From Hyaloscypha bicolor E (lineage: Eukaryota; Ascomycota; Leotiomycetes; Helotiales; Hyaloscyphaceae), in contig NW_020194615.1 of NCBI RefSeq assembly GCF_002865645.1, positions 620,001-684,000 on the forward strand: a stretch of DNA of 64,000 nucleotides. Direction: 5' to 3'. The notes under the pieces are model-generated. The model was not told the DNA's origin. It worked only from the letters and a program-made list of their open reading frames with translations, and did no database searches. Position numbers and translations under genes: made by a program. How positions within the stretch are numbered: the stretch's first letter is position 1; each line of letters starts with the position of its first letter. Of this stretch, positions 1-11,487 are shown piece by piece.

Positions 1-1938
1 AAAGGAGATCTATAAGAACCCGTAGATGCCCACTTCACCTCCTACGCTAACTGATATTGAAAACTTAATACCAAGTCAAATTTGGGGCCAGGAGGGCTGA
101 CTATAGAAGAAGAAGAAGTTTTCCGCCGTTATTTTCACTACCCTCGCGGCAATTGCTACCGCATTGGACTTCACCTGCGATCGAGATGCTGTTGCAATAT
201 GCTGCCACTACCGCAGTCCTGAATTTTAGAAGTGTAACTTTCCCCAGTTATTATCTTCTCGGGCGTATCGCTGATGAGAGATAGGCAGCGCTGCTCGCCG
301 GATAACCGACCGTGATAACAACCACCCAGAGTATTATTGCAGGAGGGAATACTACGCGAGGTGCTGCGAAGTTCACGATGTACTGTACTACTACCTACCC
401 TTTTCTTTAGAAACGTGTAATAAGCTGACCATGAGAGCAGAAAATTGAAAGCCATGAGGCTGTGACTCCGCACTCGCATCCAATCTGTAACAAAGACCGA
501 GACCATTTTCATCCAACCTCGGTACGCCCAGCCTCTGTAGAAAAGAGTGACGGTAGTTACAATTTATTAGACATACGCCTTTACTATCGCAAAACGTTCT
601 GCGCAGCCGGAGCCCACAGCACTTGCAGTCGATGCTGTGGCCCGACACCAAAAGTGCAAAGTGCTGTTCAATGGCAAGTGAAGATCCCGAATGATATTGA
701 CGGCACTTGAGTGACCCACTGTCGGTTGTAGGAAATGCCATTACCCTTGCTTCCATGCTCTCCCTCGATCACTTGATTTCCCCGCTTATAATTGTCAGTG
801 ATGAATTTTGCCAGGCTTACATCGGTAGCCTAAGAGATCCTGCTTGAGCAAATCCCAACATATGAGACATTAACCAACCTACAGACCCCCAAGCCAGAGG
901 GAAAAGGTTACTAGGGAGAATGGTAAAGCTGGATCCATAGTTTGATAGAACTATTCCAAGAGTTCATGTAAAAGCTCTCTCGGCAGAGTGGGGTGCGGGA
1001 TCCTCGAGTCCCTCGACAGAGCTTCAGGTCTTCAGGTTGTACGGTGACTTGTCCCCCAGTTCCCCCACCATCCGAAATTTTGTGGAATACCTTTCTAGCA
1101 TGGTAATGATGGTATGTATGGTGGGTTGCTGGTGAAGACTAGAGAATCGTGCACAGAAGCGTATCCACGATATCTTAAGCTATAATGATACACTAACACA
1201 AGAAGGTTTGCATTCGGATCAACTTGAAATTTATACTCCATTTGACAAGAAAGTGACATCATTGATTGGTCATTGTGATTTCATAGATAAGTGTTAGATT
1301 TTCATTTCTCGGGATCATGAACGAGATCGGTTAAGATCCACTTGTCGAAAGTCACATTCGGGGCTACGGCCGCCTCGGCCCCACACCCCACAAGCTCTCC
1401 CGACTTATTCTGTGGCAAAAGATACCCATCAATGATACCTCATTAAGAGTTTCTGGCAGGTGCAACTTCCGGATCTATCTCATCTCCGATTTTTTCTCGG
1501 TTCCTTTTACCCCAGACCCCAGGTTTTCCAAGAACCTCGGTGGAGATGCCATGGTCAACGAACTTTGCGGGGCCGGTTGATGGAACAAACTCCGCTTTCC
1601 ATGCGTCCTCGAGAACCCGGGATTCTCCCTTAGCAAATAGAACGGAGCCTTGATATTGATGCCATGACCATAGGCGTCGTAAGCTTTCGGGTACAGTTCC
1701 TTCAGTTTCGAGCCAGCTGCCAATTTTCCTTGGTGATTATTCAACCGGCTTTGGAAACGCGGTGTTATATATATTCATCTTTCCACCAGAATATGGCAGT
1801 GGATTAGACGAAGTCCCAACAAGTAGCGCAAAAGAAGCTATCAAGATTGGTTGAGAACTCTAGCTCCAGAATAGCAGCAGAGCTTAGTAGTAACCAAAGG
1901 GGGCGACTCGACACTTAATTCTGTCAACACTTCTCAAG
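1..1938. other. No supported gene
   Basis: About 1.9 kb with only short overlapping reading frames on both strands that have no recognisable domain, no good splice structure and no biased composition. A TATA-like run (tatatatatt) near 1765-1775 and pyrimidine-rich sequence before 1939 could belong to the promoter of the following gene. I see nothing else here. Confidence 0.5.
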
Positions 1939-3367
1939 ATGTACACCTTATCGACCTTCTTTGCTCTCTCCCTTCCCACCATCACCCTTGCAATGGTCAC
2001 GGTCTCAGACCCTTCAGATATCATCTCTCCAGCCCTCTGGGCGGCCGACAATGCTATCGTTCCTGACTACAACGTACCATTTGTCAGTGTTCAACCAGAG
2101 AATATCCCAGCAGCCTATGAATTTGAGGCGAATTCCACATCGATCAGTCACAGAGCTTTCTCCACGTCTCTCAATGACACGTCTGCGATTTTGGTCGCAA
2201 ATAATGCGGAACTGAACCTTTCTTTCGTGGATATTGAGAAGTCGGGTTATGCTTCGAATTTGTTATGGTCGAGCTTCTACGGATTCAATGCAGCGGTAAA
2301 CATTGTGAGTTTATTGCAGTCCACATCAGTGCAGCCTAATTAATACTTCGGTCAAGGCAAATGCATCTACTGCTCATCTCGACAATGTGAACATTACAGT
2401 GCACAATGGTGCGGCAAATGTTTACGTCTATGGGTCCGACAGCGTTGTACACGTCAACAACAGTTGGCTCTACAGTTCCGGCCCTGTCTCGCACGGCGTA
2501 TATGCATCTGGAAACGGGACTGCTTATGTCTCCAACGTTCAGCAATTCTCTGGAGGGAGGCGATCGTCTGCATTTTCGGGAGACAGCCCCGCTGGATATA
2601 TTCATGTCTCCGATTCAGTCGCTCATACTACCGGGATCGGGAGCGCAACATTTTACGCGCTTGGCGAAATCTACGCGAACAATGTTGTGGCTGTTTCTGA
2701 GAATGGACCAACCATCTTCATGGATGGGACTCAAAAAGCTTATCTCACCAATTGCGACACAACTGCTGGTCTCCTCGGCGGCGTTGCCATTTTCTCCTCC
2801 ATGATTCGCACATCTGGGGCCATATTGTCTCTGAAAAGCTCAAAGATTACTACACTGGGATCGGACATGCCTGGACTCTGGTTCGGAAATACTATTATTG
2901 ACGTTTCCCTGTACGATACGCAGCTGGTGACGGCGAGTGGTATTCTGGTCGTTGCCAATTACTCACAAATTACGCAAGACTTCGATTACTATGCCTCATA
3001 CCTGGACAATGCGAACCTCCTTCCTGCTGAAGTCTCCGTCAAAGTGGAGGAATCCACACTTGTGGGCGATCTCGTTGCTTATAACTCGAGTTCAATCAGT
3101 TGGTCTCTCGAATCTCATAGTTCATGGACTGGAGGAGCTTATTCTGGGTATGGAAATGCGTATTTCGACATCCATCTCGACGGTACATCAAGCTGGAAAT
3201 TGACTAACACGACTGTACTTCAAAATTTTACGAATGAAGATACGACTCTCTCGAATATCGATAGCCAAGGTTTCAATATTTATTACAATTCCAGCGCAGG
3301 CTTGAATGGATATCTGGGAGGCGAGACCATTGCCTTGACAGGAGGTGGGAATGCTATTCCGGTCTGA
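1939..3367 (+). CDS. Secreted right-handed beta-helix-like protein
   Basis: Two-exon gene. Exon 1 is 1939-2304 and exon 2 is 2357-3367; the 52-bp intron has a GTGAGT donor, a CTAAT branch and a CAAG acceptor, and joins in phase 0 to give about 458 residues. Residues 1-18 form a signal peptide (hydrophobic stretch ending in LA), so the product is probably secreted. The rest is rich in Ser, Thr, Asn, Gly and Val, with many short strand-turn repeats (for example NVYVYGSDSVVHVNNS and GTAYVSNVQQFSGG) and several N-glycosylation sequons. This is the pattern of a parallel beta-helix of the pectin-lyase-like fold, but no catalytic Asp/Arg set of polysaccharide lyases or hydrolases is visible. An enzymatic role is unproven; a cell-wall or adhesin-like role is possible. 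The fold is inferred from the repeat pattern. Confidence 0.75.
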
Positions 3368-4732
3368 AACCTGGCATGGGAATGAAATTGGCATCCCTCA
3401 AAGTTGCTTGGATGGTCCAAAGGGGGTGCTGCATTTGGGCAAAGTGGACTGTGTTGCCTCTTTCTGAAGCAACCTTCTTGCCTCTGCAATTCAACGGAGG
3501 ATTTTTTGAGCCAACTGACGGCAGTTAATAATAACTGAAATTATGAATAACCTCACCCCTCCACATGAGTCATCTCAAATGCCGAGGGAAATATTGCATT
3601 TAAAAAGTTCTTATATCCTACACCAATCATGAATTTCAGTTCACAGTTCACAGTCTTACAACAAGTGCGAATGCTCTCCAGCCGATATGCACAGTCGGTA
3701 AACGAGGGACATAGACCCCGTTCTCCAGATTAAGCAGTAATCAACACCCATCTAAGGGAGAATTCGAAAGCATTTTGATGCTATTTATTTAGGTCTTCTG
3801 TTAACTACATTAGTAGTTGAATACCAACCTTTGGTTTCTTTGTCCCCAGGTTGGTTGGTAAGCCCGCCGCTTCAACTCAGGCCTAATCACCCTCGGGCTC
3901 ATCTTTGGCTTACCGGCTCACCTGAGCAGCCTGAGCAACCTATGGAGTAAATAGTCAGGGAAGTCCGAATGGCGCAGCTTGGCGTAAAGCAGCAGTGGTA
4001 TGCCTAGCGTCTTGGTTATTGCCCAAGGATTGGGCATATACCTTATAGCTGGGCACATGTCTGATTATGAATCATAAAGAGACTCAATAGCGGAAGGTAA
4101 ATCAAGTATGCTAATTTATATTTTACATCTGCTAGTAGCCGGCTCCCCTCCTACTGCACTTCGCTTATGGTCAGCAAAAGCAAGTTTCCCGCTTAAGCAA
4201 ATGTCCCGGCAAGATTTTAGTCGTTAATTTCTTTTCCAAATGTCGGACTTCACGTCGCGCTTAAGAGGCCCTTCCCTTTAGTCGGGGAAAGCGAGTTGTC
4301 CCGCACCGAACCAAAAACGTTCCAATTTATATTGAACGCCCATAGCAAAAATCGAGTAATTTGTTTACTACTAGTTAAAATTACCCCGAAAATTTGGCAA
4401 ATTCAATAGTAATGGCTTGTCTAAGCAACCTCCCCAAGAACATACGTCTCCGTAATATACCAAAGAAAAATAAGCTCTATATTGAAAAATGATTGATATA
4501 TTAGAGGTTAATAGTCTGCAGAATAACTAAATACAAGAGAGTGAAGTCTAAAAGTAGAGGAGAAAGTATCTAAAGTAAGGGTCTTTATCCCTATTTGTAA
4601 TTAGCGACCTTAGTATAGTAATTCAGGAAGTTTTTAGAATTTTCCTAGTACTTTAAAAAAAATCACAAAATTTTCATATTTTATTTCTGGCAAGGCTCAA
4701 AGTAAGAGATTTAATAGCAAGGCAAGAATAAT
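3368..4732. other. Gene-free, increasingly AT-rich
   Basis: No gene supported. The stretch moves from normal composition to AT-rich sequence from about 4330 on. A short inverted repeat with arms around accaacct and aggttggt lies near 3825-3863. The rest shows no domain-bearing frame. Confidence 0.45.
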
Positions 4733-5153
4733 AAAATCACTATCTTATACGCGATTCTAGCCGCATTACTAGTTTAAAATAAATATATAGCTATTAAAAT
4801 ATCGAGAATACTATAAAGTATTAATGTGTAATAGAATTTGTAGTTATAATAAAGGTATAATTAAAAATCGATTTTTTGGGGTGGGCGGTTGGGGGGTATG
4901 GGCGGTTGGCCAGTGGATTCTTCTAGTCGCTAGATGAACTCGACGATTTTCAGAAATTTTTAGAAGATCCACTAGCCAACCGCCCAAACCCCCATCCAGC
5001 CACCCCAAAAAAAGTCGATTTTCAATTACACCTTTATTATAATTACAAATTCTTTAATATATTAAAATGACATAGTATTTTCGACATCCTGATAACTATA
5101 TATTCATTCTAATCTTGTGGTGCGGCTAGAATCGCCTGTTAAAGTTGAATTTT
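4733..5153. repeat. Large imperfect palindrome (foldback/MITE-like)
   Basis: The left arm (about 4733-4925) is the diverged reverse complement of the right arm (about 4961-5153), with a 35-nt spacer centred near 4943. The outer ends read cgattctagccgca on the left and tgcggctagaatcg on the right. The inner ends read cagtggattcttct and agaagatccacta. A G-rich block on the left (ggggtgggcggttgg) faces a C-rich block on the right. Arms of about 190 bp with a short loop are typical of foldback or palindromic MITE elements. No clear target-site duplication was found, and arm divergence suggests age or RIP. Confidence 0.75.
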
Positions 5154-5297
5154 GATTTTTTTTGATATGCGCCCGGCTTACTAAAAATTATGAGATGCAA
5201 TCGAGCACAAAAGAACTGCCAAGTTTTAGCCCACTATAGAATAAGGACCAACCAAATATACCTCTATTATTGTTTTCAAGAGATGAGGGGAACATGA

Positions 5298-5771
5298 GCG
5301 GAGCCTTCATTAACGCATGGGCGAACCCAAGAACATGAGAAGCCCCTTCCTCGTTCGCTCCTTCCTCGTTCGCCTCTCGTACGGCCGCCCCTTATACGAT
5401 ACTACTCCTCTGATTCAGACGATTCGGACGATCCCACTCCAGGAGGAGCTTATTTACGACGTCCTCCTGCCAATGATTTATCGTCTGAGGAAACCGAGAG
5501 GCGACAAGATCCTGGCGAAGCTAGCTCTGGAGCCGAGTTTGAGTCGGATATGGAGGCTAGTTCCGGCTCTGCAGACGATTTGGGCTCTGCGGACGGTTCT
5601 ATGGACGATTCCCTGGACGAGCTTAGTTCTCTGGACGAGCTTAGCTCTTTAGACGGCTTTATAGAAGAACCTGGCTCTGCAGACGGTTCTGCGGACGATT
5701 TTGGGTCTGAGGCTAGTTCAGGAGCCTCAGGTGGAGATGGAGGTGGCTATTGGTCAGACAGTGACTATTAA
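5298..5771 (+). pseudogene. 3' end of retrotransposon open reading frame
   Basis: An open frame of 157 codons without an ATG runs from just after a stop at 5295 to the TAA at 5769-5771. It ends in a low-complexity acidic/serine tail with repeated DELSSLDELSS and GSADGS units and a final YWSDSDY. It stops about 90 bp before a polypurine tract and an LTR, the usual place for the C-terminal end of gag-pol in an LTR retrotransposon. No reverse transcriptase, RNase H or integrase motif is left, so the upstream part has been lost or has diverged. Identity as an element ORF rests on position rather than on a recognised domain. Confidence 0.5.
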
Positions 5772-5862
5772 AAGCTGGTCGTTTTTGGGGGTTTTCGTCA
5801 AAAGCCCTATTTCCTTTGTATACCTGAATGAGGGCATTCGGACTTGGTTTCCGGGGGGGTGA

Positions 5863-6065
5863 TGTAACGGCGCTGGCTGGGCGTGGCTGTCACATGACTG
5901 GTTTCACCTAGCTAGCCGGCGTTTCAGTGGTTTTAGCTAGTATTTCCCTCCTTTTATCCCCTTTCCTTCTCTCTCTCTCTCCTTCTTCTCTTTAGCTTAG
6001 TATTTTCAATACATGAGATTCTTGGATCTTTGAGCCCTGGCCATTGCCTCGATCCCGCCGTCACA
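5863..6065 (+). mobile_element. LTR (3' LTR of truncated retrotransposon)
   Basis: The sequence starts TGTAACGGCG and ends CCGTCACA, giving short terminal inverted repeats with TG..CA ends. Immediately upstream is ccgggggggtga, a polypurine tract as expected before a 3' LTR. The 203-bp length suits fungal Ty3/gypsy LTRs. Inside are a CT-rich tract (near 5965-5995) and a TATA-poor promoter-like stretch. Sequence after the LTR does not look like a tRNA primer-binding site, which supports a 3' rather than a 5' LTR. No partner LTR lies within the window. Confidence 0.7.
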
Positions 6066-6277
6066 CCTTACAAAAATCTCAAAAGCTCATTTTTACTTAA
6101 AATAGCCGTATTGAGATGAGTTTTAGTCTAAAATATAAGATAAGTAGCTAAATAGAAAGCCTAAATTAAGTAGAGTATTTGTGCTACTAAAAGTTTTCTT
6201 ATAAGAGAAGTGGTTCTAAAGTTAATTGCAATTAAAAGGGGAAATTGGGTTCGGGGAATCGATACTGGCATCGATAC

Positions 6278-7086
6278 CTATCGATACCGGAAATTAAGGA
6301 ATTTTTGCCAAGCCTGGGTGTTGCAGGGGTTGGCAGGGCACACTGATATGATAGGCATAATCAGTTGGGTGTAGGCGAATGTAAATATTCCTCCTCGGTC
6401 ACTGGAAAGGAGAAATTGTCCCACGATGGAACAATTCAGGTTGTGCCGAATATTACTTTCTAAACGGCAATTTGACGCGAGGGTTGGAGCTCTGCATGAG
6501 AAGCATATATCCCATATTGCGTGTTCGTAGATATCTGGCCTGTTGTCGCTGGGTGTGTCCTCAAGCTCGGTAGCCAGTTGAGTCTGCAAAGTGGCGAGCG
6601 CGGATGAATCATTCTGGTGCCGTGGATGGACAGAAGCTTAAAGAAATTCAAGATTAACTGTGTCGTTTGTATCCCTGTTCGTGAAATTGTGATAGTCGAG
6701 CCAATTGATCGATGTAGTGCAGTTTGCTCTGACGCTGAGATTTCGAATGATAGAGATGGCCGTTGCATTGGTGATGGACATATTGGTGTGGATCCGATAA
6801 GGGCAAATGTCAGCGAGATCTGGGTGAAATAGTTAGTGGAGACACAAAATATAAAGGAGGGGCTTTGTAGCGATCGAGTCGGACAAATATGGGAAGTGAT
6901 TTTACCGCAAGTAGTGTCAAAGGTATCGTACGCCAAAACACTGCAGTGGATCATCTGTGGGGTGGCAAAATGCACAAGTTGCTGATGTGGAGCCATATTT
7001 GACCTTGTTCGAGTCCCAACGGTCGTACAGCATGTGCTGGCAACGGCCCCGTGGGTCTGGGGGCTGGGCACAGAGCTGCAAGCCAC
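6278..7086 (-). CDS. Possible multi-exon gene, model unresolved
   Basis: Several minus-strand segments look coding but do not join into one clean frame. A well-formed intron lies at about 6940-6830 (donor GTAAAATC, branch CACTAAC, acceptor CACCCAG). After it, a frame with several N-glycosylation sequons (NATA, NLS, NFT, NDT) runs to a stop near 6650. A last segment, about 6585-6278, follows a good TTTGCAG acceptor and contains paired cysteines (DICFSC, NCSIVG). No ATG, signal peptide or known domain could be tied to these parts. It may be a cysteine-containing extracellular protein or a decayed gene. It lies just downstream of the gene ending at 7093 and could even be extra exons of it. Confidence 0.3.
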
Positions 7087-7092
7087 CCTTAA

Positions 7093-8151
7093 CTATCTCA
7101 ATTCATCCCAGCTAATGAGTTCACTTCTTGTGAGTTCTGATGGAACTCCAAGTATCTTTTCCGCGCGTTCCATTTCCCGCATAGCCCAGGAACTACCGTC
7201 CATGAAGATATGCCATTCTTGGAGGTGATATCTCGCTGGAAATTCTAACGCCACGTCGGGCGTTGCCATCCACCTTCCCTTCCCAACAGGATCAATCCTC
7301 TCGGGAGGCGTAATCTTAATATGTTTCGTCATTTCAATGCCTGAACCCCATATAACTTTACAGTTGTCCCCCTCAAACCCGGGGTACACTTCAAGGGAGG
7401 GATTCAACTCTTGCACCGCTAAGAAATTCCCCACCACTAGAGTAGGATCGCTCTTCGATATGTCTGGGATGTTTTGCAGAAGGTTGAGCCCGACGCCCTT
7501 CGCACAGAACACAGCGTAGTTTGATTCGTAATTCCGTATATTTGTGGGAATCTGCAGAGTTACCGGGAACATTCCAGTCATTGCAGCAAACCCTGCCGTT
7601 TTGATATAGTGTTGAAGAGCTAATGCATGCACGGCTTTGGTATACTCTGCATCTTGAATGCCTGTATCAGAAAGCATGTAATCGAGAGGGATGTCCTCTG
7701 ATGCGTACACCCCACACCAAAGCGAGTCCCGAACTTGCTGGATTAAAATGTTAGCGGGCTTGATATCTTATCCATCAGAGATAGATGTGCAAACCGGATG
7801 GCCAGCATGAGCTATGCAGTTCTGCCATCTTGCAAGCTTGGCTGCCACCATCGACGCCCTCGAGGCGTCCTTCTCGGCAGTCTTTGAGCCCCAGAAGTTG
7901 AGATAGCCGAATGGTATCGTAACTGCTAGGTTGAGCAACAAGGAGACCACAGCTATGACGTTGGGAGCCTGGCCTCGCCAGCCCGTTTCCACTTTTTCCT
8001 TCTTCTTATTCTTCGGATTACCGGAGTCTGTTTCGGTGTCACGAGCAACTGTAACGACCGCATCCCGAGACACGATATTCGTTGGCCGTCGGCGCAAATC
8101 CCCTCCGGCAATACCTTCGAGTCCAGACGCCGTCGCATTTTGTGAAGCCAT
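7093..8151 (-). CDS. Hypothetical single-pass membrane protein
   Basis: Two-exon model: exon 1 8151-7795 and exon 2 7737-7093, with a 57-bp intron (donor GTTTGC, branch GCTAAC, acceptor CAG) in phase 0, giving about 333 residues. Residues 1-60 are polar with a lysine-rich stretch (KNKKKEK). One hydrophobic segment at about residues 65-86 (VIAVVSLLLNLAVTIPFGYL) is the only clear membrane span. The C-terminal 210 residues are soluble with no recognised domain. Start chosen at the first ATG of the exon-1 frame. The topology suggests a type II or tail-out membrane protein of unknown role, in a style common among ascomycete-specific hypothetical proteins. Confidence 0.65.
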
Positions 8152-8526
8152 TGGACTTATGATGGTTGGACTTATTTTGAACTCGGAAAGCCTGGAAATG
8201 TAGATTTGTAGTCAAGTTGTTGTTGAGTTGAAGTCAGGTCAAAGTTGAGCCTTGCCGCTAATCCCCATTCATCCCACCAAGTGTCTATTTTTGGACAGTG
8301 TTAGCGAATCAAAAAGTGGTACCAGCGCATCAGACAGGCTCCGACAAAAAGAACGCCCCTTGAAAGGCTATTTATTTTCCTCGACATATTGTAATTGAAC
8401 TTCAAAGGAATGGGGGCGATCTGAACGGATATGGGCAGCCATGTAATTCTATTGTAGGCTTGAAAATATGTGCAACATGTTGTACTAACCCAGATGGACT
8501 CCATGCCTGAGCACTATCCACGGAAA
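8152..8526. other. Intergenic, nothing seen
   Basis: About 375 bp between two minus-strand genes. It holds the promoter of the gene starting at 8151, without an obvious TATA box or repeat. Confidence 0.4.
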
Positions 8527-9453
8527 TCATGATGATCTAGCTTTCTTGCCCTTTCTCATCGGTGGAAACATAAACCCTGGATGCGCAACTGTGAAGGCAA
8601 TCGAAGCCAGGGCAACCATCGCCCCGTCCAGCCCCAGAAATACTGGCTCATTCCTCATTCTCGGATTTCCCCATCCGCCCGCCATCTCCGGGATACGATA
8701 CAGACACCGTATAAGGATGGTGAGGAAAGCGAAGCCGATGGCCCAACAGAAGATCTTGAATCGTAAAGGGCTCCTTGTATGCACATCGTTCGTGAGTGTC
8801 GTTGCATCCAGACTCGTATCCGTCGTTCCCTCCGCTTCCGTCTTGTCGTCTGTTCTCGCCTTCCTCCTCCTCAGAAAGAAGTCCAATACCATGATGCCAC
8901 ATACTCCCATCGTAACGCTCTGTAACGAAATCCCAGCGATTATCAGCGCATCACCGGCCGTCAACAACGCCGGATTCGTGCTGTTCTTCGCACTCGCCGC
9001 TACGCCCCCTCCGATCGCTTGCACAATTATACTGCCCAAATCGCTCCCAATGAAGATCCAAGGATACCACTTCGCCTTCAACCTGCTATATTCCGGCCCA
9101 CAATACAGCACCATATGCTTCAGAGTCAAGTATATCCCCGCGGCGAGGAAACTCGGCGCAAGGACAAGACAGCAGATCTGTGTCTCGAACCCAGCATCGG
9201 ACCATGGATTTTGATGCATAATAAGCCTTCCGATATAACCCACCATCTCACCAAAGATCCCAAGGCCAACGGCAAACATGAAGGTCCATGTTCTCGTCCA
9301 CGTTCCGATGATAAGTTGCGCAACAAGTAGAAGGCCGAAGAGTGCAGCGAAGAACGCGTTTGCGCCCAGATTCGGGTAGTAGCCGTATAGAGTCGCACTG
9401 ACGGGACACTCTGCGGACACCGCATTACAGAGGTCGCGGTGGTGTTGCCCCAT
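8527..9453 (-). CDS. RTA1-like lipid-translocating exporter family protein
   Basis: Single-exon gene of 308 residues. Seven hydrophobic segments can be seen, at roughly residues 29-50, 55-76, 91-113, 131-153, 166-192, 214-233 and 253-275. Family-typical motifs include GEMVGYIGR in the second segment and SDLGSIIVQAIGGG in the fourth. The N-terminus is short and extracellular with cysteines (DLCNAVSAECPV). RTA1-like proteins are fungal seven-span membrane proteins linked in yeast to resistance against sterol-acting or lipid-like compounds (Rta1, Rsb1); the actual substrate here is unknown. The ATG at 9453 is preferred over the upstream in-frame start at 9693, because homologues begin just before the YYPNLGAN stretch and the extra 80 residues look like untranslated sequence. 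The C-terminus is basic (KGKKARSS). Confidence 0.9.
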   Translation of the reverse strand: MGQHHRDLCNAVSAECPVSATLYGYYPNLGANAFFAALFGLLLVAQLIIGTWTRTWTFMFAVGLGIFGEMVGYIGRLIMHQNPWSDAGFETQICCLVLAPSFLAAGIYLTLKHMVLYCGPEYSRLKAKWYPWIFIGSDLGSIIVQAIGGGVAASAKNSTNPALLTAGDALIIAGISLQSVTMGVCGIMVLDFFLRRRKARTDDKTEAEGTTDTSLDATTLTNDVHTRSPLRFKIFCWAIGFAFLTILIRCLYRIPEMAGGWGNPRMRNEPVFLGLDGAMVALASIAFTVAHPGFMFPPMRKGKKARSS

Positions 9454-10746
9454 GGTGGGGATTGGAGAGTTGAAGGTTGAAGGTTGGGGGCGAGGTTTGT
9501 CGAAAACGGTCTCTTTGACGAACAATGTACAGTACAGCGCAACGTATGCCGAGTATAAAAGGTTGAGGCGGTCACAAATGAGGGAATAAAATAGACCTTG
9601 ATCGTAGCCTTGAAAGGAAAGAGGCGGAGAAAATGAAGATGGGAAAGGGAGGGAAATGTCGAGATTCGACAACCAAGATAAAGCACGCATCATCGTATTC
9701 GTGTCTCGGCTCGGCGGCCAGCCGCTGTCTTGTCGGGTTGGCGGCGTCGAATCCCACCTGCCAATTCCGACATGCTCCCTGAGGAGTTAAGTGGGGGGGA
9801 GGTTTTCCGTCGACAAATGAAGCCGTCTCGCGTGTCTAGCGCTCATTATCCCCGTCTTTGTCTCTTACCAATAACTCGCTTACAAAATATTAGCCCGCAA
9901 AGATTGCCTGTTAAGGAATATCTTGATACTGTATAGTTGGTATTCAGGCGTTTTCATTTCTATCCAATTCGGGGCTTCTACAGATCAAATAGACGATTGC
10001 TTCAAATTCTTGAAATGGAGTGACTGAAGTTAAGTGAGGTGTACCCGTGAAGGCTGGACAGAATCGGGCAGCATAACCGTCGAGCTAGTTGCAACGTCCG
10101 TTGCAACTCCTATTGCTCGCTAAATTGTGGAGATGGCACTTCGAAGCAATGGAGAGATTTGGAGAACGGCCCCTGTAATCGCAGGCATTTCCGCATCCGG
10201 TTCGGGCCAGCGCACTACTGCAAGTCGGCCCAGCAAAGCGAGGAATTGCTGACGAGTTATACTTAGTAGACTTAACACAATCTCAGAGAAGAGGTCGAGG
10301 AATTGTCAATGTGGAATCCTCACCTCTTCACAACGTCACAGTCTCTCATTCCCCTGACCACCTGCAAAGTTTTGCAACCCTCAGCCTTCCATAACTGTCA
10401 AAATCTTGCACAGCCTGCTTGAAATTTTTGGGTTGAGAATTGCTGGTAGTTCAGGCTATGTCAAATCGATCTGAGGTTTTCTTTGGGAGAGAACTTGGTC
10501 CACAACTCAAAGATCAAGTCACATCTTCATCAAATTGTTCTAGGTGATGATAAGAGATACGCACAACGTATTGTTTCTTTGTTCAATCCCAGGATTGCCA
10601 TGCAGTATTGAATTTAGATTCATCAGGGACCCATCACGTGCTGCTTTCCCCTTTCATCCATCAAAAGAAAGGACTCCAACGAGCTCATTGCCTTATAGTG
10701 CATACGATATCTGACATAGCCAGCGAAACCAAGTGCTTCCCCTTCT
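9454..10746. other. Intergenic, no supported gene
   Basis: About 1.3 kb upstream of the RTA1-like gene and downstream of the next minus-strand gene. Only short, unconvincing frames occur. Nothing recognised. Confidence 0.4.
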
Positions 10747-11487
10747 CTAATCTTCACCAGTGGCCGCTGCCAACATCTCATTGTAACAATGCCCCTTAGC
10801 AACTGCAATAGAGCAATCGCTGCCAAGGAAGTACTTGGCCCTGTGCGCCTTATTGCAGTCTGTGCCAGGCCTGTTATAGTCCATACAAGTCTCACTTCTA
10901 AACGGGCACCTCCCCTCCTTAATCCCGAACTTGTTGCTACAATTTTGCCCGTCATGATTCTTAACGCATCCTTTGCTTTTACACCATATTTTTTCACAGC
11001 GTTTTCCCAAATCGTAATCATGATCGTGCAGGTCCTTGTAGCCAAAATCGTAGACGTAAACGTTCCCAAGTTGCCGGTGAGGATGCACTTTGTCTGCAAG
11101 GAAAATGACGCCGTCTTTAATAATGTTGCCGTCAACGCCGCGGACGTGATCTGTCTGATATCGGCCAAGCACAGCATAATCGCCATCAACGCTATCCATC
11201 TCAAACTCACCAAGCTCGTTGGCCTCGATCATCTTGCCCCCATGCTCCACAAGTGCATTTTCAACCGGGAAGTAAATCCTGATTTCCCGATTTGCTTCGT
11301 CGTAGAAATGGCTTTCGAATTTCTTTATCTCGTGGTAATTGGTGTAGTAATGGTCTTCGAAGTCTTCAGTCTCGGAGGAAGGGATCTTCATTTTCTTGCA
11401 GCCGACAAGCTTCACGGTCTCGTTCGGGTGCTTGTAGCTTCGGGAATTTATGTAGCGTTCTTCGTAAGAGAAAAGCTCGCGCTTCAC
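10747..11487 (-). CDS. Cysteine-rich hypothetical protein (5' end uncertain)
   Basis: A 246-codon minus-strand frame ends at 10747. The first in-frame ATG is about 32 codons in (MKIPSSETEDF); the open frame continues upstream to about 11535, so an upstream exon is likely. The N-terminal half is charged with many Tyr, Glu and His. The C-terminal 90 residues contain about ten cysteines (CEKIWCKSKGC, CSNKF, CPFRSETC, CNKAH, CSIAV, CYNEM), suggesting disulfide bonds or metal binding. A second minus-strand frame around 11850-11510 also shows spaced cysteines (GGECAVCYPLGGEC) and may be part of the same gene. No signal peptide could be attached and I recognise no family. Confidence 0.5.
   Translation of the reverse strand: MKRELFSYEERYINSRSYKHPNETVKLVGCKKMKIPSSETEDFEDHYYTNYHEIKKFESHFYDEANREIRIYFPVENALVEHGGKMIEANELGEFEMDSVDGDYAVLGRYQTDHVRGVDGNIIKDGVIFLADKVHPHRQLGNVYVYDFGYKDLHDHDYDLGKRCEKIWCKSKGCVKNHDGQNCSNKFGIKEGRCPFRSETCMDYNRPGTDCNKAHRAKYFLGSDCSIAVAKGHCYNEMLAAATGED

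Noticed and set aside
5317..5652. 111-codon plus-strand reading frame
   Set aside because: It is out of frame with the acidic retroelement tail, which is longer, reaches a stop just before the LTR and shows repeat structure; the 5317 frame is its shadow.
9454..9693. 80-residue N-terminal extension of the RTA1-like protein
   Set aside because: Not expected in the family; it has a low-complexity phenylalanine/proline-rich sequence and a better start at 9453.
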